Shown: in pieces, positions 9,526-19,326 of the stretch
Layout of the letters: the number at the start of each line of letters is the position of its first letter
Position numbering within the stretch: position 1 is the first letter of the stretch
NCBI RefSeq assembly: GCF_019392335.1
Contig: NZ_JAHXRQ010000002.1
Coordinates: 310,001 to 374,000, forward strand
Source of the DNA: Mameliella sp. CS4
GTDB taxonomy: Bacteria; Pseudomonadota; Alphaproteobacteria; Rhodobacterales; Rhodobacteraceae
DNA: 64,000 nucleotides
Direction of reading: 5' to 3'
The notes under the pieces: model-generated
Databases searched by the model: none
Seen by the model: only the letters and a program-made list of their open reading frames with translations
What the model was told of the DNA's origin: nothing
Position numbers and translations under genes: made by a program

Positions 9526-9561
9526 GGGGCCGTTCGTGTCTGGAACACGGGCGGCCCTTTT
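9526..9561 (+). terminator. Terminator after the universal stress gene
   Basis: Imperfect GC-rich stem from GGGGCC...CGTGT (9526-9539) with ACACG...GGCCC (9545-9557), followed by TTTT (9558-9561), about 20 nt past the stop. Confidence 0.6.
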
Positions 9562-9576
9562 CGTGCCGCGCGGGTG

Positions 9577-10500
9577 TCAGGCGGCGGGCGGGAGAATCCG
9601 TCCGGCTCCGATCCGCACGGACGACCCCTGCACATGGATCGTGTCCAGCGCTCCGTCGGTGGTCTGGATGCGCAGCCCGATCCGGCTCGGGCGACCCATG
9701 TCGATCCCCTGTTCCAGCACCAGCCGCGATTCACCCGGCCCAAGCGCACCCGAGGCCAGAAGCTGGGCCGCGAAGATGGCCGAGGCCGAACCCGTGGCCG
9801 GGTCCTCGGGGATGCCTTCCCCGGGGGCGAACATGCGTGCGGAAAAATCCGCGTCCTGTCCCGGCGTGTACAGGTAGTGCGAGCCGAGACCGGAGGCGCT
9901 GCACAGCGTCTCCCAGGCAGCGCCATTGGGGCGCGCGGCTTTCAGGGCAGCACGGTCGCGCACCGGGATATAGCCAAAGGCGGGTCCCCCCTGCCACAGG
10001 GCCGGGCGGTGGCCATCGAAGCCGATCTGGTCGGCCGAAAGGCCAAGCGCGGCGGCGATATCCTCGGGGCCTGGCATTTCGCCGGTGTTGGCGGCGTGCG
10101 GCAGTACCGGCGCGCGGAACTCTGCGCCCAAACGCCCCGCGCGGCGCCAGACCTGCACCGGAACCAGTCCGGCCACCTCTTCCAGCGTGATGCGGGTCTC
10201 GAAATCGCCCTCGGGCGCGTCTTTCAGCGCCAGATGGATGGCACAGCCGATAGTGGGATGCCCCGCAAAGGGGATTTCCGCAGTGGGAAAGAAGATCCGG
10301 ACGCTGGCGGTATGCGCCGGGTCGGCGGGCGCGCGGACAAAGATCGTCTCGGACAGGTTGAACTCCCGCGCGATGGTCTGCATCGCGGCGTCGCTCAGCC
10401 CGTCCGCATCCTCAACGATGGCCAGCGGATTGCCGGCATAGGCGGTTTCGGTGAAGACGTCGCAGGTGAAAAAGGGCAGTCCCTCAGACAAGCAGGCCAC
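9577..10500 (-). CDS. PhzF family isomerase/epimerase
   Basis: 307-residue member of the PhzF (diaminopimelate-epimerase-like) fold. Seen: GNPLAIVEDADG near the N-terminus, the catalytic Glu in NLSETIFVR, GHPTIGCA and the second-half motif GIPEDPATGSASA. Substrates of most PhzF proteins are unknown, so only the family is assigned. The start is a GTG inside the last 17 nt of fnrL; this overlap implies translational coupling and a shared transcript. A start further in lacks the conserved DVF segment, so the GTG is preferred. Confidence 0.88.
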   Translation of the reverse strand: MACLSEGLPFFTCDVFTETAYAGNPLAIVEDADGLSDAAMQTIAREFNLSETIFVRAPADPAHTASVRIFFPTAEIPFAGHPTIGCAIHLALKDAPEGDFETRITLEEVAGLVPVQVWRRAGRLGAEFRAPVLPHAANTGEMPGPEDIAAALGLSADQIGFDGHRPALWQGGPAFGYIPVRDRAALKAARPNGAAWETLCSASGLGSHYLYTPGQDADFSARMFAPGEGIPEDPATGSASAIFAAQLLASGALGPGESRLVLEQGIDMGRPSRIGLRIQTTDGALDTIHVQGSSVRIGAGRILPPAA

Positions 10501-11233
10501 CGTCCGCGTCGTCCCCGGCCTCGTCCATCAGGCGGGACATGTCCGGAACGGTGACGTGGCGCTTGCCCTCCAGTTGGATCACACCGTCCTTTTTCAGGGC
10601 CGAGATCTGGCGGCTCACGGTCTCCAGCGTCAGGCCCAGATAGTCGGCCATCGCCTCGCGGGTCAGGGGCAGGTTAAAGACGATCGGGCCGGCAGCGGCA
10701 CCACGCTTGTTCAGGGTCGCATCGCGGCGGGCGATGATCGACAGGAGCGAGGCAATCTTCTCGCGCGCGGTCTTGCGGCCCAGGACCAGCATCCATTCGC
10801 GCGCGGCATCCAGCTCGTCCAGGGTCATTTCCAGCAGGCGCTGCGCGATATGCGGCGTGCGTTTCATCAGGTCTTCGAAGGGCGCGCGGCGGAAGCAGCA
10901 CATCACCACATCGGTTGTCGCCACCACGTCATAGGCCGCGGTGTTGCGTCCGGGGCGGCCCACGAAATCGCTTGGCAGCAAAAGGCCCACCATCTGCGTC
11001 CGGCCGTCTTCCATCGCCTGGCTCAGGGTCGCGATTCCGGACACGACGGAGCCCACGAAATCCATGCGGTCGCCGGCCCAGATGATCGACTGGCCGGCCT
11101 CGAACTTGCGGTAATACTTGATCTGCTCCAGCCGCTCTAGCTCGTCGCTTTCGCAGCGTGCGCAGACCGCTCGGTGGCGGATCGGGCAGTCGCTGCAGTC
11201 GGGTGCGACACTCAAGCTTCGTTCATTCAGCAT
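10484..11233 (-). CDS. fnrL: FNR/CRP-family oxygen-responsive regulator FnrL
   Basis: 249-residue Crp-Fnr regulator. The N-terminus has Cys 13, 16, 24 and 27 and the middle a further CC pair at 112-113, the pattern that holds an oxygen-labile 4Fe-4S cluster. The C-terminal helix-turn-helix carries ETVSRQISAL (E-x-x-S-R), which reads TTGA half-sites. It should control the five FNR boxes of this window. A box 15 nt upstream of its own start overlaps the expected fnrL promoter/ribosome region and suggests autorepression. Divergent from hemN; phzF overlaps its end. Confidence 0.94.
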   Translation of the reverse strand: MLNERSLSVAPDCSDCPIRHRAVCARCESDELERLEQIKYYRKFEAGQSIIWAGDRMDFVGSVVSGIATLSQAMEDGRTQMVGLLLPSDFVGRPGRNTAAYDVVATTDVVMCCFRRAPFEDLMKRTPHIAQRLLEMTLDELDAAREWMLVLGRKTAREKIASLLSIIARRDATLNKRGAAAGPIVFNLPLTREAMADYLGLTLETVSRQISALKKDGVIQLEGKRHVTVPDMSRLMDEAGDDADGGLLV

Positions 11234-11248
11234 ATCGCCTGCCTTTTG

Positions 11249-11262
11249 TTGATCTGCGTCAA
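11249..11262. promoter_or_regulatory. FNR box between fnrL and hemN
   Basis: TTGATCTGCGTCAA, one mismatch to consensus. For hemN a -41.5 position predicts a start at about 11297, right at the ATG; for fnrL it lies too close to the start codon to activate and more likely represses. Confidence 0.85.
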
Positions 11263-11297
11263 AGCCCGGCGCTTTTCCGTGCCCTAACCGTACGCGT

Positions 11298-12653
11298 ATG
11301 GCGAACCGAACTCAACTCGCGCGGCTTGGACTCTTTGACGCCAGAGTGCCGCGATACACGTCCTATCCGACCTCACCGCACTTCGATGGCGACGTGGGGC
11401 CGGCGCGATTCGACGAGTGGATTCGCTCTGTACCTGTAGATGGTAACATATCCCTTTATTTGCATGTACCTTTTTGCCGCAGGTTGTGCTGGTTCTGCGC
11501 CTGTCGAACGCAGGGAACGGCAACCCTGGGCCCGGTCGAAAGCTATGTAACCGTCCTGGAGCAGGAGCTGGAGCTCTTGCGCGGTGCCTTGCCGCAGGGC
11601 GTACGCCTGTCGCGGCTGCACTGGGGCGGAGGCACGCCAACCTTGCTGACCCCCGACCTGATGAAACGGCTGATCGCGGCGACCCGGCGGGTCGCCGATT
11701 TTGCGGAAGGCTACGAGTTTTCCGTCGAGATCGATCCGAACGAGATCGACGCCGCCCGGTTGGATGCCCTGGCCGAGGGAGGCATGAACCGCACCTCGAT
11801 CGGCGTGCAGGATTTCGACCCGCAGATCCAGGGCGCGATCGGTCGCGAACAGAGCTATGACATGACACGCGCGGCGGTCGAACTGATCCGTGCGCGCGGC
11901 GTCGAAAGCCTGAATGCCGACATCCTGTTCGGGCTGCCGCACCAGACCCGCGCCCGCATTACCGAGACCGTGCAAAAGCTGCTCAGTTTCGCACCGGATC
12001 GCGTGGCGCTCTACGGCTATGCGCATGTTCCCTGGATGGCCAAGCGGCAGCAGATGCTGCCGTCGGACGCGCTGCCCACGCCGCAAGAGCGGCTGGAGCT
12101 TTTCGACACCGCGCGGCGGCTGTTCGTCTGGGACGGATACGCCGAGATCGGCATAGACCATTTCGCCACCCGCGACGACGGGCTGGCCGTGGCGCAGCGC
12201 AACGGCACCCTGCGGCGGAATTTCCAGGGCTACACGGACGATACCTCGGATGTGCTGATCGGGCTGGGCGCATCGTCGATCTCGAAGTTTCCGCAGGGGT
12301 TTGCGCAGAACGCGCCCGGGACGTCCAAGTACATTGCCGCCGTCCGCGACGGCCAGTTCGCCACCGCGCGCGGCCATACCTTCAAAGGGGACGACAGGCT
12401 GCGCGCCCGGCTGATTGAGGCGTTGATGTGCGATTTCCGCATCGACGCCGCAGAGATCCTGCGCGATTTTGCCATCTCGCGTGAGGCGCTTTTCACCATG
12501 TTCCGCGAGGCGAACACCCGGTTCGAGAACATCCTGGTCATCAGCGACAACGGGCTGTTCATCCCGCAAGAGGCACGGCCGCTGACCCGCATCATCGCGC
12601 GTGCCTTTGACGCCTACGACCTGTCCAAGGCAGGCCATTCCAGCGCGATCTGA
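11298..12653 (+). CDS. hemN: Oxygen-independent coproporphyrinogen III oxidase
   Basis: Radical-SAM enzyme that converts coproporphyrinogen III to protoporphyrinogen IX without oxygen, supplying heme (and bacteriochlorophyll precursors) at low oxygen. The 451-residue product has RYTSYPTSPHF at the N-terminus, the HemN cluster motif CRRLCWFCAC (about 60-69), GGGTPTLL and the HemN C-terminal domain. An in-frame TAA lies 4 codons upstream, so ATG 11298 is the only plausible ATG start. No ribosome binding site precedes it, and the FNR box predicts transcription starting almost on the ATG, so the message may be leaderless. Confidence 0.95.
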   Translation: MANRTQLARLGLFDARVPRYTSYPTSPHFDGDVGPARFDEWIRSVPVDGNISLYLHVPFCRRLCWFCACRTQGTATLGPVESYVTVLEQELELLRGALPQGVRLSRLHWGGGTPTLLTPDLMKRLIAATRRVADFAEGYEFSVEIDPNEIDAARLDALAEGGMNRTSIGVQDFDPQIQGAIGREQSYDMTRAAVELIRARGVESLNADILFGLPHQTRARITETVQKLLSFAPDRVALYGYAHVPWMAKRQQMLPSDALPTPQERLELFDTARRLFVWDGYAEIGIDHFATRDDGLAVAQRNGTLRRNFQGYTDDTSDVLIGLGASSISKFPQGFAQNAPGTSKYIAAVRDGQFATARGHTFKGDDRLRARLIEALMCDFRIDAAEILRDFAISREALFTMFREANTRFENILVISDNGLFIPQEARPLTRIIARAFDAYDLSKAGHSSAI

Positions 12654-12658
12654 TCCGG

Positions 12659-14248
12659 TCAGGCGGCGTCGAAGGCCGCCGCCAGCAACTCGCGGGTATA
12701 TTCTGTCTGTGGCGCGTCAAAGATCGCATTGGCGGGGCCGTATTCCACCACGTCGCCCTGTTTCATCACGATGACCTTGTGGCTCATCGCGCGCACCACC
12801 TTCAGGTCGTGGCTGATGAACAGATAGGCAAGGTCGTACTTGCGCTGAAGGTCGCGGAGCAGGTTCACGATCTGCACCTGTACCGTCATGTCCAGCGCCG
12901 AGGTCGGCTCGTCCAGCACCAGCAGCCGGGGGCGCAGCACCATCGCGCGGGCAATCGCGATGCGCTGGCGCTGACCGCCGGAAAACTCGTGCGGGTAGCG
13001 GTGCATGGTCATCGGGTCCAGGCCCACCTCGGTCATGACCTCGGCCACCAGTTCGCGGTGCGGGCGGCCATCCGGCGCGCCGTGCACCTCCAGCCCCTCG
13101 GCGATGATCTGTTCGCAGGTCATGCGCGGGCTGAGCGAGCCGTAAGGGTCCTGAAAGACGATCTGCATTTCCGAGCGCAGCTTGCGCAGCCGCTTGGTGG
13201 ACCAGGCGTTCACGTCCTGGCCGCGATAGGTGATCCCGCCCTCGGACTTGATCAGCCGCATGATCGCCAGCGCCAAGGTTGTCTTGCCCGAGCCGCTTTC
13301 GCCCACGATGCCCACGGTTTCGCCGGCGCGCACTGCGATGGTGGCGTCGTTGACAGCCTTGACGTAGCCGACTGTTCTTTTCATGAGACCACGGTAGATC
13401 GGGAACCAGATCTTGAGGTTGTCGGTCCGGGCGATTTCCTCGGCATCCTCGTCCACCGGGTCCGGCGTGCCGGTGCTTTCGGCGGACAGCAGCATCTGCG
13501 TATAGGGATGTTTCGGCGCCGCGAATATCTCTTCGGTCCGGCCCTGTTCCACGATTTCGCCGTTCTGCATCACGCAGACCCGATCGGCGATGCGCCGCAC
13601 GATCCCCAGGTCATGGGTGATGAACAGCAGGCTCATGTCCTCCTCGGTCTTGAGGTTTCCCAAGAGATCGAGGATCTGTGCCTGGATCGTCACGTCAAGC
13701 GCGGTGGTCGGCTCGTCCGCGATCAAGAGTTCCGGCCCGTTGGCCAGCGCCATCGCGATCATGACCCGCTGCCGCTGTCCACCCGACAGCTGGTGCGGGT
13801 AAGAGCCCAACCGCGTTTCGGGGTCGCGGATGCCGACTTTGTTCAACAGCTCGATGATCCGTTCCCGTGCCTTGGCGCCGGTCAGCCCCTGGTGCAGTTC
13901 CAGGCTTTCGCGGATCTGCTTTTCAAGCGTGTGCAGGGGGTTGAGCGATGTCATCGGCTCCTGAAAGATAAAGCTGATGTCATTGCCGCGCACGTTGCGC
14001 AGGCGCTTGTCCTGCGCGCCGATCATCTCGGCCCCGTTATACAGTACCGAGCCTTCGACACGGGCGGAGTCGCCCAAGAGGGACACAGTCGACAGCGCGG
14101 TGACAGACTTGCCAGAGCCGGATTCCCCCACCAGCGCCACGGTTTCCCCCTTCTGGATGTCAAAGGACACGCCCTTGACCGCGGGAACGGTGACGCCGTC
14201 CTGCCGGAAGCTGACCTTGAGGTTTTGGACCTGAAGCAATGCGCTCAT
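12659..14248 (-). CDS. yejF: Peptide ABC importer, double ATPase YejF
   Basis: 529-residue protein with two fused ABC ATPase domains. Each has Walker A (GESGSGKS at about 39 and GESGSGKT at about 322), signature ([16 protein letters not shown]) and Walker B ([24 protein letters not shown]). This fused form in a yejABEF operon energises uptake of oligopeptides and, in other bacteria, microcin C-type peptide antibiotics. Its start overlaps the yejE stop by 4 nt. It faces hemN tail to tail with 5 nt between them and no obvious terminator. Confidence 0.93.
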   Translation of the reverse strand: MSALLQVQNLKVSFRQDGVTVPAVKGVSFDIQKGETVALVGESGSGKSVTALSTVSLLGDSARVEGSVLYNGAEMIGAQDKRLRNVRGNDISFIFQEPMTSLNPLHTLEKQIRESLELHQGLTGAKARERIIELLNKVGIRDPETRLGSYPHQLSGGQRQRVMIAMALANGPELLIADEPTTALDVTIQAQILDLLGNLKTEEDMSLLFITHDLGIVRRIADRVCVMQNGEIVEQGRTEEIFAAPKHPYTQMLLSAESTGTPDPVDEDAEEIARTDNLKIWFPIYRGLMKRTVGYVKAVNDATIAVRAGETVGIVGESGSGKTTLALAIMRLIKSEGGITYRGQDVNAWSTKRLRKLRSEMQIVFQDPYGSLSPRMTCEQIIAEGLEVHGAPDGRPHRELVAEVMTEVGLDPMTMHRYPHEFSGGQRQRIAIARAMVLRPRLLVLDEPTSALDMTVQVQIVNLLRDLQRKYDLAYLFISHDLKVVRAMSHKVIVMKQGDVVEYGPANAIFDAPQTEYTRELLAAAFDAA

Positions 14249-15432
14249 GAGAAGGTTTTCCTGGGGTCGAATGCGTCGCGGACACCTTCGAAGATGAAGA
14301 CCAGCAGCGACAGCATGATCGCGAAGACCGAGAAGGCGGTGAAGGCCAGCCAGGGCGCCTGCAGGTTCTGTTTCGCCTGCAGGGTCATTTCACCCAAGGA
14401 CGGCGCCGAAGAGGGCAGGCCAAAGCCGAGGAAGTCGAGCCCCGCAAGGGTCGAGATCGTGCCGGTGACGATGAAGGGCATGAAGGTCAGCGTGGCCACC
14501 ATCGCGTTGGGCAGCATGTGCCGGAACATGATGGTCCAGTTCGAGACCCCCAGAGCCTTGGCCGCGCGGACGTATTCCAGGTTGCGCGCGCGCAGGAATT
14601 CGGCCCGCACCACGCCCACCAGCGCCGTCCAGCCAAAGAGGATGGTGAGAAAGACCAGCAGCCAGAAACTTCGCCCGAGGATCGCGAAGAGGATGATGAT
14701 GATATAGAGCGACGGCGTCGCCCCCCAGATCTCGATCACCCTCTGGAAAATCAGGTCCAGCCAGCCGCCGAAATAGCCCTGCAGCGCGCCCGCCACGATG
14801 CCGATGACAGAGGCGCAGGCGGTGACGATCAGGGTGAACAGAATCGACAGGCGGAAACCGTAAATCACCCGCGCCAGCAGGTCGCGCTTGCCCTTGTCCG
14901 TGCCCAGCCAGTTCTGTTCGTTAGGCGGCAGGGGGGCGGCCCCGCGCCGGTCCACCGGCGTGTCGTAACTGTAGGGGATCAGCGGCCAGAGGATCATGCC
15001 CTTGTGGAAACCGTCATCGGTCAGAACGCCGGCCTCTGCGTCCTCGATCATCCCTGCCGGGTCGTCGAAACAGGCGTCCAGCCCGCCGGTGATGATCAGG
15101 CAACGTACCTCGGGGTCGCGATAGGCGGCCTCTGTCCGGAAATCGCCGCCGAACTGGGTTTCGGGGTAGAAGTTGAAGATGGGCGTAAAGGTCTCACCGC
15201 GATAGCGCACCATGATCGGCTTGTCGTTGGCGATGAACTCGGCAAAGAGCGACAGGCCGAAGAGGATGACGAAGATCCACAAGGACCAAAGCGCGCGGCG
15301 GTTGCGCTTGAAGTTGTTCCAGCGCCGCCTGTTCAGGGGCGACAGGGAAAACAGGCCCTTTTTCGGCTCCGGCGGGACGGAGACGGTGGGCTTGGTGTCG
15401 GGCGTGCTGTCGGGCTGCGGATTTGCGACCAT
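14245..15432 (-). CDS. yejE: Peptide ABC importer permease YejE
   Basis: 395-residue permease with the long N-terminal extension of the family: cytoplasmic basic segment, first helix at about 50-68, a periplasmic region, then the BPD_transp_1 domain from about residue 190 (LLARVIYGFRLSILFTLIVT) with the EAA-type loop EYVRAAKALGVSNWTIMFRHMLPNA. It lies between yejB and yejF and overlaps yejF by 4 nt. Confidence 0.92.
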   Translation of the reverse strand: MVANPQPDSTPDTKPTVSVPPEPKKGLFSLSPLNRRRWNNFKRNRRALWSLWIFVILFGLSLFAEFIANDKPIMVRYRGETFTPIFNFYPETQFGGDFRTEAAYRDPEVRCLIITGGLDACFDDPAGMIEDAEAGVLTDDGFHKGMILWPLIPYSYDTPVDRRGAAPLPPNEQNWLGTDKGKRDLLARVIYGFRLSILFTLIVTACASVIGIVAGALQGYFGGWLDLIFQRVIEIWGATPSLYIIIILFAILGRSFWLLVFLTILFGWTALVGVVRAEFLRARNLEYVRAAKALGVSNWTIMFRHMLPNAMVATLTFMPFIVTGTISTLAGLDFLGFGLPSSAPSLGEMTLQAKQNLQAPWLAFTAFSVFAIMLSLLVFIFEGVRDAFDPRKTFS

Positions 15433-15435
15433 GCC

Positions 15436-16524
15436 TCAGCCCTCCCGCTTTTCGAAGTCGATGCGCGGATCGACGACGACATACATCAGGTCCGAGATCA
15501 GCCCGACGAAAAGCCCGATCATCGAGGTGATGAAGAGCGTGCCGAAGATCACCGGGTAGTCGCGCGCCACCGCTGCCTCGAAGCCGAGCCGCCCCAGACC
15601 GTCGAGCGAAAAAATCGTCTCGATGATGATGGAGCCGCCGAAGAAGACGCCGATGAAGACACCGGGCAGACCGGCGATGACGATCAGCATGGCGTTGCGG
15701 AAGATATGGCCATACAGAACGCGGTCCTCGGACAGGCCCTTGGCGCGGGCGGTCATGACATAGTGTTTCTTGATCTCGTCCAGAAAGCTGTTCTTTGTCA
15801 GCAGGGTCAGCGTCGCAAAGGCCGAGATCGTCGAGGCAGTGATCGGCAGGGCGATGTGCCAGAAGTAGTCGACCACTTTCATGAAGATGTTGAGGTCTTC
15901 CCAGTTGTCCGACACCAGCCCCCGGATCGGGAAGATCTGCCAGTACGACCCACCGGCAAAGAGCACCAGCAGCAGGATGGCAAAGAGAAAGCCGGGAATG
16001 GCATAGGCGACGATGATGATGCTCGACGTCCAGGTGTCAAAGCTGGTCCCGTCCCGGACGGCCTTGCGGATGCCCAGCGGGATCGAGATCAGGTAGGCCA
16101 GCAGCGTGGACCACAGCCCCAGCGAGATCGAGACCGGCATCTTTTCCAGCACCAGGTCGATCACGCCGATCGAGCGGAAATAGCTCTCGCCAAAGTCGAA
16201 CCGCATGTAGTTCCACATCATGTTCAGAAAGCGTTCCAGCGGCGGCTTGTCGAACCCGAATTGCCGTTCCAGGTCGGCGATGTATTCCGGCGGCAGGCCA
16301 CGGGCACCGGCATAGGTCTCGTCGCCCGGGGTCATGCTGCCGGCATCGGGCGCGTCCGCGCCGCCCGCAAAGCCGCCGAATACGTCACCCTGGCCCTCGA
16401 TCTGGGCGATGATCTGCTCGATCGGGCCGCCGGGCACGAATTGGACCAGCACGAAGTTGATGATCATGATCCCCAGCAGGGTGGGGATGATCAGCAATAT
16501 GCGTCGGAGGATGTAGGCTCCCAT
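15436..16524 (-). CDS. yejB: Peptide ABC importer permease YejB
   Basis: 362-residue DppB/OppB-type permease. N-terminal YILRRILLIIPTLLGIMIINF, a periplasmic segment with EQIIAQIEGQGDVFGGFAGG, and the permease domain with the conserved loop HYVMTARAKGLSEDRVLYGHIFRNAML. It starts 1 nt before the yejA stop region ends and 3 nt before yejE, so yejABEF is one transcript. Confidence 0.92.
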   Translation of the reverse strand: MGAYILRRILLIIPTLLGIMIINFVLVQFVPGGPIEQIIAQIEGQGDVFGGFAGGADAPDAGSMTPGDETYAGARGLPPEYIADLERQFGFDKPPLERFLNMMWNYMRFDFGESYFRSIGVIDLVLEKMPVSISLGLWSTLLAYLISIPLGIRKAVRDGTSFDTWTSSIIIVAYAIPGFLFAILLLVLFAGGSYWQIFPIRGLVSDNWEDLNIFMKVVDYFWHIALPITASTISAFATLTLLTKNSFLDEIKKHYVMTARAKGLSEDRVLYGHIFRNAMLIVIAGLPGVFIGVFFGGSIIIETIFSLDGLGRLGFEAAVARDYPVIFGTLFITSMIGLFVGLISDLMYVVVDPRIDFEKREG

Positions 16525-16525
16525 G

Positions 16526-18466
16526 TCAGTCCAGCTGACCTTCCGCCTTGAGCGCCGCTTCCTTCTCGGGGTTGACCCACCAGAAGCTCAGGTAGCCCAG
16601 GCCGTAGGGCGGGATTTCTTCGGGATGTTCGTACATGTCGTAGTAGGCCACCCAGTAGTCGGCGATATACCCGGTCGGGATCACGAAGAACTCGTAGCGC
16701 AATGCGCGGTCGAGCGCCATCAGCGCCGCGTCGGTGTCCGCCTGGGTCTCGGCATCGAAACTGGCCGCGATGATCGCGTCGACCAGCGGGCTGGCAAGGC
16801 CTGCGGGGTTGAACAGGCTGAATTCGGCCTCGCGCGATCCATACATCTGCGTCAGGCCGCCCCCCGTGGACAGGAAGGCGCCGTAGCGCGAGGAATAGAG
16901 CATGTCGTAGTCGCGTTCGCGCCGCCGCAGCGTGTATTGCGAGGGGTCGATCCGCTCAAACTTGGCATCGACGCCGATCTGCACGAGGTTGCGGACAAAG
17001 GATTCATGCATGGCCTCGACCGAGGGTTCGATATTGGTCGGGATCAGCATGTTGACCTTCAGCGTCTCGCCGGCCTCGTTGCGGCGGATGCCGTCGTCGC
17101 CCACTTCCCAGCCGGCCGCTGACAAGAGCCGCGAGGCCGCGCGCAGGTTGCCGCGGTCGGGAAGGCGGGCCGGGTCGGAAGAGTGCATCACCCGCACCGG
17201 CTCTTCCAGCATGTCCGCGGGGACGATGTCACCCAGAGTCTTGAGGAAGTCCAGCTCGGCGCCCTTGGGCACGTCCTTGGCCTCGACCGGGGTGCCTTCG
17301 ACAAAGGAGCTGCGCGGGGAATAGAGACCGTAGAGCAACGACTCGTTCGACCACTCAAAATTATAGGCCAGGGCGATCGCCTCGCGCACGCGCTTGTCCT
17401 GCAACTGCGGCTTGGCCAGGTTGAAGACGAACCCGGTGGGGTTCGGCGGGCTGCCGTCGGGGATTTCCTCCAGCTTGACGACGCCCTCATCGACCTTGGG
17501 GAAGTTATAGGCCGTGGCCCATTGCTTGGGGTCGCCTTCCACCTTGAAGGTATAGGTCCCGGCCTTGAAGGCCTCGAAAGAGGCGGTCTGGTCGGCGAAA
17601 TACTCGACCCGGATGCTGTCATAGTTGTAGCGGCCCGCGTTGTAGGGCAGGTCCTTGCCCCAGTAGTCGGGATCGCGCGTGTAAACGATGTTGCGGTTCA
17701 CCTCGTAGGTGTCCAGCCGATAGGGGCCGGACCCCAGGGCCACCTCCAGCCGGGGTTCGTCCAGCCGGCGGTTCTCCGGGTCGGCCTCGAACCAGGCCTT
17801 GGAAAAGACCGGGGTCGACCCAACCGTTTCGATCCGCGACCGCTTGGTCAGGTCCGGGTCGAAGGTGAATTTCACCGTGTAGGTGTCCAGCGCCTCGGCG
17901 CTGGTGACCATCCGGCCCACTGCCTGAGCGTAAGACGGCAGGCCCTGTGTGATAAACAGCTTGTGCGAATAGACGACGTCCTCGGCGGTGACGGGGGTGC
18001 CGTCCCAGAACTTGGCGTCCTCGCGCATGTGAAAGATCACCCAGTCGCGGCTTTCGGGGTATTCGATGCTCTCGCAGAGGATGCAGTAATACTGGCCCAC
18101 GGAATCCTCGACCGACTCGATCAGCTGGTCGTACATCACCGTTGTCAGCGTGCCGGGGCGGCCCTTGCGCGAATAGGGGTTCAGGCTGTCGAAGGTGCCG
18201 GTGGCACCGATCACCAGTTCGCCGCCCTTGGGGGCCTCCGGGTTGACGAAATCGAAATGCGTGTAGTCGGCGGGGTAGTCGAGATTGCCGAAGTAGGAAT
18301 AACCATGTGAGGTGACGGTCTTTTCGTCGCCGTCCTGGGCCAGAGCGGCCACACCCAGCAGCGCCACCCCGATGGCAAGGGCCCCGGTGGCGACAAAACG
18401 CAGGTCCGGCAAGGCGCGTGCCCGGGATGCGCTGCGGCGAGGTGGTCGTTTGGCCTGGATCGTCAT
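16526..18466 (-). CDS. yejA: Peptide ABC importer substrate-binding protein YejA
   Basis: 646-residue periplasmic binding protein (SBP_bac_5 family). A long N-terminal signal sequence (basic RPPRRSASRARA, hydrophobic core about 27-43, cleavage near ALAQ-DG) is followed by the family motifs KGGELVIGATGTFDSLNPY and WDGTPVTAEDVVYS. It starts the yejABEF operon. The 224 nt upstream (18467-18690) hold its promoter region and the cytochrome cy terminator; no regulator site is recognised. Confidence 0.93.
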   Translation of the reverse strand: MTIQAKRPPRRSASRARALPDLRFVATGALAIGVALLGVAALAQDGDEKTVTSHGYSYFGNLDYPADYTHFDFVNPEAPKGGELVIGATGTFDSLNPYSRKGRPGTLTTVMYDQLIESVEDSVGQYYCILCESIEYPESRDWVIFHMREDAKFWDGTPVTAEDVVYSHKLFITQGLPSYAQAVGRMVTSAEALDTYTVKFTFDPDLTKRSRIETVGSTPVFSKAWFEADPENRRLDEPRLEVALGSGPYRLDTYEVNRNIVYTRDPDYWGKDLPYNAGRYNYDSIRVEYFADQTASFEAFKAGTYTFKVEGDPKQWATAYNFPKVDEGVVKLEEIPDGSPPNPTGFVFNLAKPQLQDKRVREAIALAYNFEWSNESLLYGLYSPRSSFVEGTPVEAKDVPKGAELDFLKTLGDIVPADMLEEPVRVMHSSDPARLPDRGNLRAASRLLSAAGWEVGDDGIRRNEAGETLKVNMLIPTNIEPSVEAMHESFVRNLVQIGVDAKFERIDPSQYTLRRRERDYDMLYSSRYGAFLSTGGGLTQMYGSREAEFSLFNPAGLASPLVDAIIAASFDAETQADTDAALMALDRALRYEFFVIPTGYIADYWVAYYDMYEHPEEIPPYGLGYLSFWWVNPEKEAALKAEGQLD

Positions 18467-18637
18467 GGTTATCTCCCTGTCAACCGGCGGTTCGGCCCGG
18501 TACTTGAGCGGTCTTGTTTGTTAATTCTAAGCTAAGTTTTCCGCGCGACCACATTCAAGACGAGATTACGGAAACGTCAACGCCTCAAGGGCGGTTCGGG
18601 GCCGGGTCGGCGGGGGCTTGCGCGGGAAATGCGCATG

Positions 18638-18664
18638 AAAAAAGGCCGCCCGGTCGGGGCGGCC
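18638..18664 (-). terminator. Terminator of the cytochrome cy gene
   Basis: Read leftward, a stem GGCCGCCCC-GACC-GGGCGGCC is followed by six T residues (complement of 18638-18643), about 26 nt past the stop. Confidence 0.8.
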
Positions 18665-18690
18665 CTTTGGAAAGTCGCAAAGCGGTCAGA

Positions 18691-19203
18691 TCAGCCTTCG
18701 GTCGTCTGAAGGTAGGCGATCAGGTTGACGCGGTCCTCTGGCTTGGGCAGGCCGGCAAAGCCCATCGCCGTGCCCGGTGCAAAGCTGCGGGGGTTTTCGA
18801 GGAAGTGGAACAGGTTTTCCGGGGTCCAGACGTCCGCGGCCTCTTCCAGTGCGCCGGAGTAGCCAAAGCCCTCAACGGCATCCACCTGGCGGCCGACAAC
18901 ACCATTGAGGTGCGGGCCGACGGCATCGTTGCCGTCCAGTTTGTGGCAGGCGCGGCACTTGCCCCAGACGCGCTCACCCTTGCCGGCGTCGGCAGAGGCC
19001 ATCAGCGTGGCGAAATCAACCTCTTCCTCTTCGACGGGTTCGCCCTCTTCCACCTGGATCGCAAAGCCTGCGGCATGTTCCTCGCCGCCGTGACCGCCGC
19101 CGGTGTGATACAGGCTCTCCGCAGCCCATTTGCCCAGGAGAAAGATCAGCAGGGCGCCACAGACGCCGCCGACGATCTTGGTAAAGGTCATGGTATCGAA
19201 CAT
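18691..19203 (-). CDS. cycY: Membrane-anchored cytochrome c (cytochrome cy type)
   Basis: 170-residue c-type cytochrome that keeps its signal as an anchor: [27 protein letters not shown] His/Glu-rich linker (about 35-65) leads to a class I cytochrome domain with heme motif [22 protein letters not shown] and the Met ligand region [10 protein letters not shown]. This closely follows Rhodobacter cytochrome cy, which carries electrons from the bc1 complex to oxidases such as cbb3. It has its own terminator and is divergent from pheA. Gene name by similarity of architecture. Confidence 0.9.
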   Translation of the reverse strand: MFDTMTFTKIVGGVCGALLIFLLGKWAAESLYHTGGGHGGEEHAAGFAIQVEEGEPVEEEEVDFATLMASADAGKGERVWGKCRACHKLDGNDAVGPHLNGVVGRQVDAVEGFGYSGALEEAADVWTPENLFHFLENPRSFAPGTAMGFAGLPKPEDRVNLIAYLQTTEG

Positions 19204-19326
19204 GGGAAGCCCTGTCTGCTTGTGTCGCTGTCGGGCGCGTATCTATTGCTTTCCATCCCCTTGGGCAAGCGGTAGAAGGCGCGACCAATCGCCCGCGTGC
19301 GGCGGGATTTGTGACGAGGGCTTGAG

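Noticed and set aside
14518..16551. 677-codon plus-strand frame opposite yejE/yejB
   Set aside because: Low-complexity shadow frame; the permease genes on the other strand are convincing.
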